Below, piece after piece: positions 1 through 5,295 of a stretch of 5,295 bases of DNA. The translations under genes were made by a program, and so were the position numbers. The notes below the pieces were generated by a model. The model did no database searches and was not told the origin of the DNA. It was given only the letters and a program-made list of their open reading frames with translations. The DNA is taken from contig CAKPJO010000115.1 of NCBI GenBank assembly GCA_934162685.1, positions 1-5,295 of the forward strand, given 5' to 3'. The stretch comes from an uncultured Bacilli bacterium. Lineage in GTDB: Bacteria; Bacillota_I; Bacilli_A; RFN20; CAG-826. The stretch's first letter is position 1. Each line of letters starts with the position of its first letter.

Positions 1-272
1 TTAGTGACTTTGTAGATACGATAAGAGAAGCAAGTATTACGGAAAAATTAATAAAAAGAGTCAAACTAAGACGAAAAGAACTTAAATACACTCAAAAAGA
101 ATTAGCCAAAAAATCTGGTGTTAACTATGCTTCTATTAGAAGATTTGAAACTACTGGTGACATTTCACTGGCTTCATTAATCAAGATTGCTCATGCAATG
201 AATTGTCTAGAAGATTTTAATAATTTATTTAAGTATGAGCAAATAACTAATTTAAAGGACTATAAATTATGA
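1..272 (+). CDS. HipB-like XRE-family helix-turn-helix antitoxin, 5' end cut by the window
   Basis: The reading frame is open from base 3 to the TGA at 270-272, giving 89 visible residues; the start codon lies before the window. The central part reads as an XRE/Cro-type helix-turn-helix: a basic helix with KRVKLRRKELKYTQKELAKK, then SGVNYASIRRFETTG as turn and recognition helix, and SLASLIKIAHAMNCLEDF as the closing helices. This is the pattern of HipB-like antitoxins, which bind the promoter of their own operon and pair with a HipA kinase toxin. Its TGA overlaps the ATG of a hipA-like start in an ATGA junction, the usual arrangement for translationally coupled hipBA. The toxin partner is broken here, so the protein may be an orphan repressor. 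The fold is clear. The HipB assignment rests on the pattern and the downstream stub; a general XRE regulator is the alternative. Confidence 0.85.
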   Translation, partial: SDFVDTIREASITEKLIKRVKLRRKELKYTQKELAKKSGVNYASIRRFETTGDISLASLIKIAHAMNCLEDFNNLFKYEQITNLKDYKL

Positions 273-313
273 TTGGAAAATTAAATGTAATGTATAATGA
301 TAAACTAAATTAA
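269..313 (+). pseudogene. 5' stub of a hipA-like toxin gene (14 codons, then TAA)
   Basis: An ATG at 269-271 overlaps the antitoxin stop (ATGA) and opens the frame MIGKLNVMYNDKLN before a TAA at 311-313. HipA proteins characteristically begin with a short beta strand of the form KLxVxxNxxxVGxL. The visible residues follow this up to the point where the VGxL part should come, and the frame then ends. An intact HipA is roughly 300-440 residues long, so nearly the whole gene, including the kinase domain, is absent. The stub's last bases overlap the stop codon of the opposite-strand gene, so the loss seems to come from deletion or replacement of DNA at about 305-313. Only 14 residues are available, so the HipA identity leans heavily on gene order and the overlap. 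Confidence 0.6.
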
Positions 314-810
314 CATTTAATTAATTCCAAGTTTAAATCATATAATGCATTGTTAATAGTCACAATATCATATGTTTTATGAGCAATAAAATATCTTATT
401 ACTATATCTTTTTTTATTGAATTTGATAAAGTATATCCCGCTTTTGCTAATAAATCCAATGATTCCTTCTCATTAAGTTCTAGTCCTATGCACATTTTAA
501 TTGCGGTATCTTTATCTGGATGATAATTAGTGTCTGTTCTTATTTTAGAAAAGGTTTGTTTACTAATAAAAGCTTTTTTATAAACTTCTGGATCTAATTT
601 TTCTTTTTTATCAATAAAGCGAAATACTTCATTTTGCCACGAGGAATCTGTTTTAAAGTCATGAATCTCATCAAAGGCAGGCGTAGAAAAAGTAGAAGCA
701 AGTAATGGCTCTTGCATTCTTCTACTTCTAGTTTTAAAAGTTAATTCTTCTATATAATTACTTTTAATATATTTTTGTATGTCTTTTAATAGTGAATGAT
801 CCAGATTCAT
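310..810 (-). CDS. Hypothetical protein with C-terminal helical HTH-like domain
   Basis: This 166-residue protein has an ATG at 808-810, preceded by a good AGAGGAG site. Residues 1-30 are charged and helical. Residues 33-50 form a linker rich in Ser, Ala, Thr and Pro. Residues 55-164 form one helical domain. Within it, residues 73-125 (DPEVYKKAFISKQTFSKIR followed by HPDKDTAIKMCIGLELN and ESLDLLAKAGY) read like a Cro/XRE-type helix-turn-helix. Residues 133-164 form a tail with YFIAHKTYDIVTINNALYDL. From memory, the same domain occurs in many Firmicutes either alone or as the C-terminal part of macro-domain (ADP-ribose-binding) proteins; no macro or other enzymatic domain is present here. There is no signal peptide or membrane segment, so it is probably cytoplasmic. 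DNA binding or protein-protein contact is plausible, but no function is established. It lies downstream of asnA but seems to have its own promoter. Confidence 0.85.
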   Translation of the reverse strand: MNLDHSLLKDIQKYIKSNYIEELTFKTRSRRMQEPLLASTFSTPAFDEIHDFKTDSSWQNEVFRFIDKKEKLDPEVYKKAFISKQTFSKIRTDTNYHPDKDTAIKMCIGLELNEKESLDLLAKAGYTLSNSIKKDIVIRYFIAHKTYDIVTINNALYDLNLELIKC

Positions 811-815
811 AAATT

Positions 816-822
816 CTCCTCT
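816..822 (-). promoter_or_regulatory. Ribosome binding site of the HTH-like gene
   Basis: On the minus strand AGAGGAG stands five bases before the ATG at 808-810. It is a strong match to the anti-Shine-Dalgarno sequence and fixes the start of the 166-residue protein. Confidence 0.8.
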
Positions 823-829
823 TTTAAAT

Positions 830-858
830 ATTGTAGCATTTATATAAAAAAATGTTAG
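830..858 (-). promoter_or_regulatory. Candidate extended -10 promoter for the HTH-like gene
   Basis: On the minus strand TGCTACAAT forms an extended -10 (hexamer TACAAT at 830-835). It lies 17 bases from CTAACA at 853-858, which matches four of six bases of the -35 consensus TTGACA. The -35 falls inside the 3' arm of the asnA terminator hairpin, so one short stretch would end one transcript and start the next. The predicted start, near 823, would leave a leader of only about a dozen bases directly before the ribosome binding site. This is a pattern-based call in AT-rich DNA. Confidence 0.45.
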
Positions 859-871
859 GTTTTTCCTAACA
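846..871 (-). terminator. Intrinsic terminator after asnA
   Basis: On the minus strand TGTTAGG, a five-A loop and CCTAACA form a perfect 7-bp stem, followed by seven T residues (846-852). It starts three bases after the asnA stop codon. The stem has only three G-C pairs, so some readthrough into the next gene is possible. Confidence 0.8.
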
Positions 872-874
872 TAA

Positions 875-1885
875 TTATAATAAATGAATATTATTATCTA
901 AAAATAATTTAATATCTTCTTCTGGCCAATATGATGTTTGAACTTCACCAATGTGTACTTTTTTAAGCATAAACATACACATTCTCGATTGACCAATACC
1001 TCCTCCAATAGTAAGTGGAAGGCGATTATTAATAATATCTTGATGATATGGTAAATCTAATTTAAATTCTTCATTTTTTTCTTTTAATTGTTTTAATAAA
1101 GATTCCTTATTTACTCTTATTCCCATAGAAGATACTTCATAAGCAATACCTAATGGTGCATACCAAAGTAATATATCACCATTGAGTGACCAATCATCAT
1201 AATCTGCGGCACGGCCATCGTGTGGTTGACCATTATTTAATTTATTACCAATGTGCATTAAAAATATTGCGCCATGTCCTTTTGCTTCAATATTTTCTCT
1301 TTCTTTTGCTGTTAAAGAAGGATATTTTTTTTCTAATTCTTCACTAGTAACAAAAGTGATATCTTCCGGCAATGTACATTTACCTAATACCGGATAAGTA
1401 ATATGTGCTTTTCTCTCTGTATCCTTAAGTACTTCATAAATATCTTTAACAATACGAATCAAAAAATGTTCATTTCTTTCTTCATTTGATATAACTCTTT
1501 CCCAATCCCATTGGTCAACATATAAAGAATGTAAATTATCTAAATCTTCATATGGTCTAATTGCGTTCATATCTGTGTATATACCTGAATCAACATCAAA
1601 ACCATATTTTTTCAATGCATTTCGTTTCCATTTAGCTAATGATTGAACCACTTCTAAATGGTGATTATTTTCAAACACATTAAAGCCAACTGCTTTTTCA
1701 TAGCCATTTAAATTATCATTTAGTCCAGTCTTAGGATCAACAAATAACGGCGCAGACACTCTTGTCAAATTAAGTTTTATCGCTAATAAATTCTCAAATG
1801 TATCTTTAACTAATTTAATAGCTATTTCGGTTTCTTTTAATGAAAGTAAAGATTGATAATTTTCAATAATAATATTGTTTTTCAT
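875..1885 (-). CDS. asnA: Aspartate-ammonia ligase (asparagine synthetase A)
   Basis: AsnA makes asparagine from aspartate, ammonia and ATP (EC 6.3.1.1) in the cytoplasm, via an aspartyl-adenylate; its fold is that of class II aminoacyl-tRNA synthetases. The 336-residue product compares with 330 in E. coli. Visible family signatures, numbered from this ATG, are NDNLNGYEKAV (57-67), SLAKWKR (82-88), AIRPYED (108-114), LYVDQWDWERV (121-131), YDDW (229-232), SSMGIRV (252-258) and GGGIGQSR (294-301). They include counterparts of the E. coli active-site residues Asp46, Arg100, Gln116 and Arg299. The loop between YDDW and LNGD is short, as in Gram-positive forms. The ATG at 1883-1885 is chosen because AGGAG at 1894-1898 lies eight bases before it; a GTG two codons further upstream would be only two bases from that site. 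A terminator follows directly, so it appears monocistronic. No T-box is visible in its leader. Confidence 0.97.
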   Translation of the reverse strand: MKNNIIIENYQSLLSLKETEIAIKLVKDTFENLLAIKLNLTRVSAPLFVDPKTGLNDNLNGYEKAVGFNVFENNHHLEVVQSLAKWKRNALKKYGFDVDSGIYTDMNAIRPYEDLDNLHSLYVDQWDWERVISNEERNEHFLIRIVKDIYEVLKDTERKAHITYPVLGKCTLPEDITFVTSEELEKKYPSLTAKERENIEAKGHGAIFLMHIGNKLNNGQPHDGRAADYDDWSLNGDILLWYAPLGIAYEVSSMGIRVNKESLLKQLKEKNEEFKLDLPYHQDIINNRLPLTIGGGIGQSRMCMFMLKKVHIGEVQTSYWPEEDIKLFLDNNIHLL

Positions 1886-1893
1886 AGTCACAA

Positions 1894-1898
1894 CTCCT
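1894..1898 (-). promoter_or_regulatory. Ribosome binding site that decides the asnA start
   Basis: AGGAG on the minus strand is eight bases from the ATG at 1883-1885 but only two from the in-frame GTG at 1889-1891. The spacing supports the ATG, so the annotated protein should start with MKNN. Confidence 0.8.
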
Positions 1899-1902
1899 AA
1901 AC

Positions 1903-1935
1903 ATTTTTATTATTTTACACTAAAATAATAAAAAT
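1903..1935. repeat. Perfect 15-bp inverted repeat upstream of asnA, possible operator
   Basis: The arms 1903-1917 and 1921-1935 are exact reverse complements, separated by CAC at 1918-1920. All 15 pairs are A-T. The repeat lies four bases upstream of the asnA ribosome binding site. As DNA it is a symmetric site that a dimeric repressor could bind. If transcription starts further upstream, the RNA could fold into an A-U hairpin beside the ribosome binding site. Palindromes arise more easily by chance in such AT-rich sequence, but 15 uninterrupted pairs are more than expected for one place. The regulator is unknown. Confidence 0.6.
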
Positions 1936-1940
1936 TTTAA
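1912..1940 (-). promoter_or_regulatory. Weak candidate promoter for asnA inside the palindrome
   Basis: On the minus strand TAAAAT (1912-1917), preceded by TG, lies 17 bases from TTAAAA (1935-1940). Each hexamer departs from consensus, and the region is so AT-rich that such matches have little weight. If real, the inverted repeat spans the -10 and spacer, the typical place for a repressor site, and the leader would be about 20 bases long. Confidence 0.3.
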
Positions 1941-2015
1941 TAAATTTTAAATATTTATTTTGTTGTTATACATTGTTCACTAATTTCAAATTAAAATATT
2001 TTTTTGAAATAGTAT

Positions 2016-2054
2016 AAAAAAAGCAGGCATCACACTTAAGTGCCTGACTGCTTT
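2016..2054 (-). terminator. Intrinsic terminator of the protease-lipoprotein unit
   Basis: On the minus strand AAAGCAG pairs perfectly with CTGCTTT (outer arms 2048-2054 and 2020-2026). The inside contains the palindrome CACTTAAGTG (2033-2042) and an alternative CAGGCA/TGCCTG pairing. A run of seven T residues (2016-2022) overlaps the end of the 3' arm. It lies about 15 bases after the lipoprotein stop codon and before the asnA upstream region. The plus strand has only four T residues after the hairpin, so it acts mainly on minus-strand transcripts. Confidence 0.85.
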
Positions 2055-2068
2055 TAAAGATAAATAAT

Positions 2069-4681
2069 TTAATAATCTAATCCGCCAACGCCATCAATTA
2101 ATCGTATATATCCTTTATCACTTTTCATAATAAATATATATGCACTGACCTTGCCGTCTTGTTTTACGTAACATACATTACCTTTTACGGTTGTTGTAGA
2201 TAATTTATATCCTTGTGCTTCCAAAGAACTAATTATTGCATTATATGTTTCATTTAACGAATCACTATAAACAAATGCTTCATCTTGATACAAATAACCA
2301 TATTCTAAGAAACTATATTTAATATCTTTATCTGCGCAATAATACATTTCTACTTTTGTATTTGCTGGTAAGTTAAATGTTAAAGCATCTACACCATTTT
2401 TTTCACCAAAACGTTTTCCAAATTCATTTAAATTATCTAAATAAGTTGTTGATAATGGCTCAGTCCCTTTATATATTGCAATTTCAATTCTATTAGTAAA
2501 ATCTTTATGGCCAGCATATGTATAATCATCCGTAGAATATAAAGCCATATCTAAATATACTTTTTCATTACTACCATCTATTGCCTTTGAAAACACATAA
2601 TGGTTACTTCCACGCGTATTATAAGTATAAATAGAATTGTCATTATTTCTAACAACAGTATATCCTTTTTCAGTTCTATACTTTGAACGCAATTCGGAAA
2701 AAATATCACTATTAGTATTTATCGTAACACAGGCAATATGCTCATCATTTTTATATTCTTTTCCAGCATAACTTGTTAATTCAAAATAGTTTAAGTCTGC
2801 ATCATATACGCCATCCATTTGAATAAAGTCATCGACATTGAAGAATGGTAAAGAATCACGTAATTGCTCTTGAACAGTTCTATAATAAATTAATTCTCCT
2901 TTATATATCCACATATTGAAGACCATATCGCCATCTTCACCTAAAGTATTTTCTTCAGCAAATAAATCTACATAAAAATTATCCTTTTGATAAATAGTAT
3001 GTCTACGCTTATATCCATCTCTAATTTCATTAATTTTCTTAAAGCCAATACTTTCAATATTACTAATTTGCGTGTCATACTCAGATTTAGACATAGAAGA
3101 AGATTGATAATATACTCCAGATGTTTTGCCTTCTTTTCCATACATTTCTTCTAAGCTCATCGCAGTATGTCCGCCAAAACGATAGCAAGAAAAGTCAGTT
3201 AATTTTGCAAATTCAAAATCTTTAATGCCAACAACTTTTTCAACTTTTTCAGTTGGAGAAAGTTGTAAAGAGATAGAACTTTCAGATCCATATTCTAGTT
3301 TTACAGTATAAAAATATGTTGGATCAACTCTAATAATAAATTTATCTAGTAATACTTCTTTAGCATCTTCATTACCATATATTCCATATCCTTTCAATGA
3401 TTGAAGAATTCGATTCTTTTCTTCAAGTTGCATATTTGTTGGTAAGACCAATTTCATATGATAATAATCTTTTTTATCACTAGAAGGTATTGCTGGACAA
3501 ATCATATCTATTTCGATGCTTTTATTTTCTATCAAATTGCTTTCAAAATCTTCATAAATGTAGGCTGCAGTTGAATAAATAGAATCTCCAAACACTGGTG
3601 ATTGAGAGAAAAAATTCGCGGCATAATAGCCAGAACCATAAAGATCGGCAATTGGCTCTTCATCAAAATATGGAAAATAATCTTGTTCATCAATTACAGT
3701 AAATGTTGCATCTTTAATTAGTGAAACATAATTATCACAAGCTATTGTTCCTTTTACTTTTATAAGTTCATTTATTTTTGGTAATGTATCTTTTTTCGAT
3801 AACTGAACTTGAATTCCTATATTACCTAATGTAAGACTTTCTGCACTAATATAAACATTGTTATTAGCATCGAAGGATGATACTACACCTTCAACTACAA
3901 CTTGTTCATCTTTATAAAAAGGAATATATGTTTTCTTATCTTCTGCAAAATACCCCATCTTCAAGTCATATAAACGTGTATTAATTTTTCTTCCTTCTTG
4001 ATTCCATAATTTATATGGTTCATATTCTTCTATATTAAATGTTGAAAAATAAACTTCGCCTAATGAATACATATCTGCAGTTGTTTTTTCATAAGGAATA
4101 AAGCAAGATATGCGTCCATCATCACCAATAACAATTTCAAAATAGTTGGCATAAGATAAGTTTTTATTTTGAAAATAATCTTTAAGATGAGAAGATAGAT
4201 CTTTTACTGAACAACAAAATGTATTGTCGCTGATTCTTACAAAATCGTCAGCGTATACCATCATAATATCTAAAAAATTCACGGCATATAAATATGCTTT
4301 TTGATCAACTAAGCCATTTCTACCTAAGACATCTATTTTAGTTTTAGAAATCAAATCACTATCAATTGATATAACATCAAAAGCATGAACATATCCAGGA
4401 TCATCTTCAATCACTATGTATCCGCCCATATTGGGTGCATAATAATAAAAGTTGTCACTAAATACTTGGAAAGTCATAAATGAATCATCAAAAGTTTTTG
4501 TTTGCAAAGTATATTCCCTTGTATTTGCAATAGCGTCTTTTAAAGAAATTTTACTAACATCTATTGATGAAGAAGTCGAAATAGAGTTAGAACTTGAAAT
4601 AGAATTTCTTTGATTATTACAAGCAGTTAACATAATTGATAAAGTTACTGGTAATAAACATAATTTTAAAGCTTTTTTCAT
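2069..4681 (-). CDS. Large surface lipoprotein with OB-fold-like domain and repeated C-terminal modules
   Basis: I do not recognise this 870-residue protein as a named family. It begins with a lipoprotein signal peptide: KK at 2-3, a hydrophobic core to about 18, and the lipobox LTAC at 18-21, so Cys21 should be lipidated and the protein anchored outside the membrane. Residues 22-40 are a Ser/Asn tether. Residues 45-240 look like a mixed alpha/beta domain. Residues 258-332 resemble an OB fold, with VVVEGVVSSF, NNNVYISAESL, GIQVQL and LIKVKGTI strands. The remainder to 870 is rich in Tyr and beta-prone; stretches around 520-596, 645-740 and 800-862 share a pattern of a helix ending in GF/GY followed by several strands, suggesting degenerate repeats. 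No catalytic motif is visible. The ATG at 4679-4681 has AAGGGGG eight bases upstream and starts three bases after the stop of the M6-like protease gene, so the two are co-transcribed and probably translationally coupled. A role in binding or processing polymers at the surface is only a guess. Confidence 0.9.
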   Translation of the reverse strand: MKKALKLCLLPVTLSIMLTACNNQRNSISSSNSISTSSSIDVSKISLKDAIANTREYTLQTKTFDDSFMTFQVFSDNFYYYAPNMGGYIVIEDDPGYVHAFDVISIDSDLISKTKIDVLGRNGLVDQKAYLYAVNFLDIMMVYADDFVRISDNTFCCSVKDLSSHLKDYFQNKNLSYANYFEIVIGDDGRISCFIPYEKTTADMYSLGEVYFSTFNIEEYEPYKLWNQEGRKINTRLYDLKMGYFAEDKKTYIPFYKDEQVVVEGVVSSFDANNNVYISAESLTLGNIGIQVQLSKKDTLPKINELIKVKGTIACDNYVSLIKDATFTVIDEQDYFPYFDEEPIADLYGSGYYAANFFSQSPVFGDSIYSTAAYIYEDFESNLIENKSIEIDMICPAIPSSDKKDYYHMKLVLPTNMQLEEKNRILQSLKGYGIYGNEDAKEVLLDKFIIRVDPTYFYTVKLEYGSESSISLQLSPTEKVEKVVGIKDFEFAKLTDFSCYRFGGHTAMSLEEMYGKEGKTSGVYYQSSSMSKSEYDTQISNIESIGFKKINEIRDGYKRRHTIYQKDNFYVDLFAEENTLGEDGDMVFNMWIYKGELIYYRTVQEQLRDSLPFFNVDDFIQMDGVYDADLNYFELTSYAGKEYKNDEHIACVTINTNSDIFSELRSKYRTEKGYTVVRNNDNSIYTYNTRGSNHYVFSKAIDGSNEKVYLDMALYSTDDYTYAGHKDFTNRIEIAIYKGTEPLSTTYLDNLNEFGKRFGEKNGVDALTFNLPANTKVEMYYCADKDIKYSFLEYGYLYQDEAFVYSDSLNETYNAIISSLEAQGYKLSTTTVKGNVCYVKQDGKVSAYIFIMKSDKGYIRLIDGVGGLDY

Positions 4682-4684
4682 ACC

Positions 4685-5295
4685 TTATTCCCCCTTATAA
4701 CTTATAGTAAGTGTGGCATATTCACTTGTTAATTTATCTACTGAAATAGTAAAATCAATTGCTTTACCATTATTCCAATTACCATTTAATAAATATGGAG
4801 ATGTTGATGAATCAAAGACATCGCCTTCATAAAACAATGAATCATCATCAGCACTTTCTCCAGCTTGTAATTTGTTATATTGCTTATTTTCAATTAAAGC
4901 AACTTGCTTATATCTTCCTTGTCTAGAAGCATCTGTTCTAGAATCTTGGTTATTGTTAGATGCTCCTATTAAATAATATATATCGCTGTCATAACTTTCA
5001 GGTATTTCGTTAACATATTCATCAAATACAACTGCATATTGAGTTTTGTCATAATGACATTTAGCAATACGGCTATCGACATGATATATTTTAATTCCGC
5101 TTTTACTAAATCCTATAGGTCTATTATCATATTTGTTTTTAGCGTCCAATTCATTTAATCCAGTTGGAGTATAATATTCAATTAATAAATATTCATCCAA
5201 AGAAGAACCATTCCAATTATCATTAATTAAAATTGCTTCTGGATATTTACTTGATGTTTTTAAATTGATTTGACATGAATTAGTAACAACATATG
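4685..5295 (-). CDS. C-terminal part of an M6-type (immune inhibitor A-like) secreted metalloprotease or relative, 5' end outside window
   Basis: The frame is open from the right edge to the TAA at 4685-4687, giving 202 visible residues. An apparent TTG start at 5198-5200 is rejected: it has no ribosome binding site, and the frame upstream continues with protein-like sequence such as YPEAILINNDNWNGSS. Two motifs suggest the M6 peptidase family: DEYLLIEYYTPTGLNE (fragment residues 33-48) and SGIKIYHVDSR (65-75). These match the EYFLIE...G-D and GLLIxHVD segments that follow the zinc-binding part of M6 peptidases. The HExxH zinc motif should lie upstream and cannot be seen, so an inactive homologue is possible. 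The last 60 or so residues, with SLFYEGDVFD and IDFTISVDKL, are beta-rich and resemble the usual C-terminal end of such proteins. No sortase motif or membrane anchor follows, so the protein is probably secreted. The gene leads into the lipoprotein gene. Confidence 0.72.
   Translation of the reverse strand, partial: YVVTNSCQINLKTSSKYPEAILINDNWNGSSLDEYLLIEYYTPTGLNELDAKNKYDNRPIGFSKSGIKIYHVDSRIAKCHYDKTQYAVVFDEYVNEIPESYDSDIYYLIGASNNNQDSRTDASRQGRYKQVALIENKQYNKLQAGESADDDSLFYEGDVFDSSTSPYLLNGNWNNGKAIDFTISVDKLTSEYATLTISYKGE
4690..4696 (-). promoter_or_regulatory. Ribosome binding site of the lipoprotein gene, inside the preceding gene
   Basis: AAGGGGG on the minus strand is eight bases from the lipoprotein ATG and lies within the last codons of the upstream gene. 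This supports both the chosen start and translational coupling. Confidence 0.75.

Noticed and set aside
305..345. Attachment site or transposon end at the hipA breakpoint
   Set aside because: Only short AT-rich symmetry (AATTAA/TTAATT) is present; no transposase, integrase, terminal inverted repeat or target duplication is visible.
1889..1891. GTG as the start of asnA, giving a 338-residue protein
   Set aside because: It is only two bases from the AGGAG site; the ATG six bases further on has proper spacing.
1983..2010. 8-bp inverted repeat ATTTCAAA / TTTGAAAT with 12-base spacer
   Set aside because: Short arms of this composition are expected by chance in such AT-rich DNA, and no promoter with good spacing fits around it.
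1886..2015. T-box riboswitch in front of asnA
   Set aside because: The T-box sequence with GGTGG is absent, and the upstream region is too short and AT-rich; no specifier-type stem is visible.
4578..4603. Short direct repeat GAAATAGA, 18 bases apart, in the Ser-rich tether of the lipoprotein
   Set aside because: It reflects repeated Ser-Ile-Ser codons in a low-complexity linker rather than a separate element.
1..5295. Mycoplasma-type code with TGA read as tryptophan
   Set aside because: All 11 visible tryptophans are TGG, no gene frame holds an internal TGA, and the antitoxin's TGA sits in an ATGA overlap typical of a real stop.

Overview
The window is strongly AT-rich and has compact genes, AGGAG-type ribosome binding sites and a lipobox-bearing lipoprotein with a Ser/Asn linker. 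This points to a low-GC Bacillota genome, perhaps an Erysipelotrichales, RF39 or Acholeplasma-like lineage; that placement is inference from composition and protein style. All 11 tryptophans in the visible reading frames are TGG. The first gene ends in TGA inside an ATGA junction, so the standard bacterial code fits better than a mycoplasma code.

Left end (1-313, + strand): the 3' part of a HipB-like XRE-family helix-turn-helix antitoxin gene. An ATGA overlap leads into what looks like the first 14 codons of a hipA toxin gene, which then stops. The rest of hipA is missing.

Middle (310-1898, - strand): asnA, encoding ammonia-dependent asparagine synthetase, ends in a compact intrinsic terminator. 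Next comes a 166-residue protein with a helical, HTH-like C-terminal domain, probably read from its own promoter, whose -35 lies in the terminator stem. Its stop codon overlaps the stop of the hipA stub, so the join between the two loci is visible. Upstream of the asnA ribosome binding site is a perfect 15-bp inverted repeat with a 3-bp centre, a possible operator.

Right part (2016-5295, - strand): a tight two-gene unit. First is the 3' end of a gene for a probable secreted M6-type metalloprotease or a relative; its catalytic part lies beyond the window. Three bases after its stop starts an 870-residue lipoprotein with an OB-fold-like domain and apparently repeated C-terminal modules. A strong hairpin terminator closes the unit. 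The two proteins probably act together at the cell surface, but their task cannot be read from the sequence. There is no tRNA, rRNA, CRISPR array or recognisable insertion sequence.
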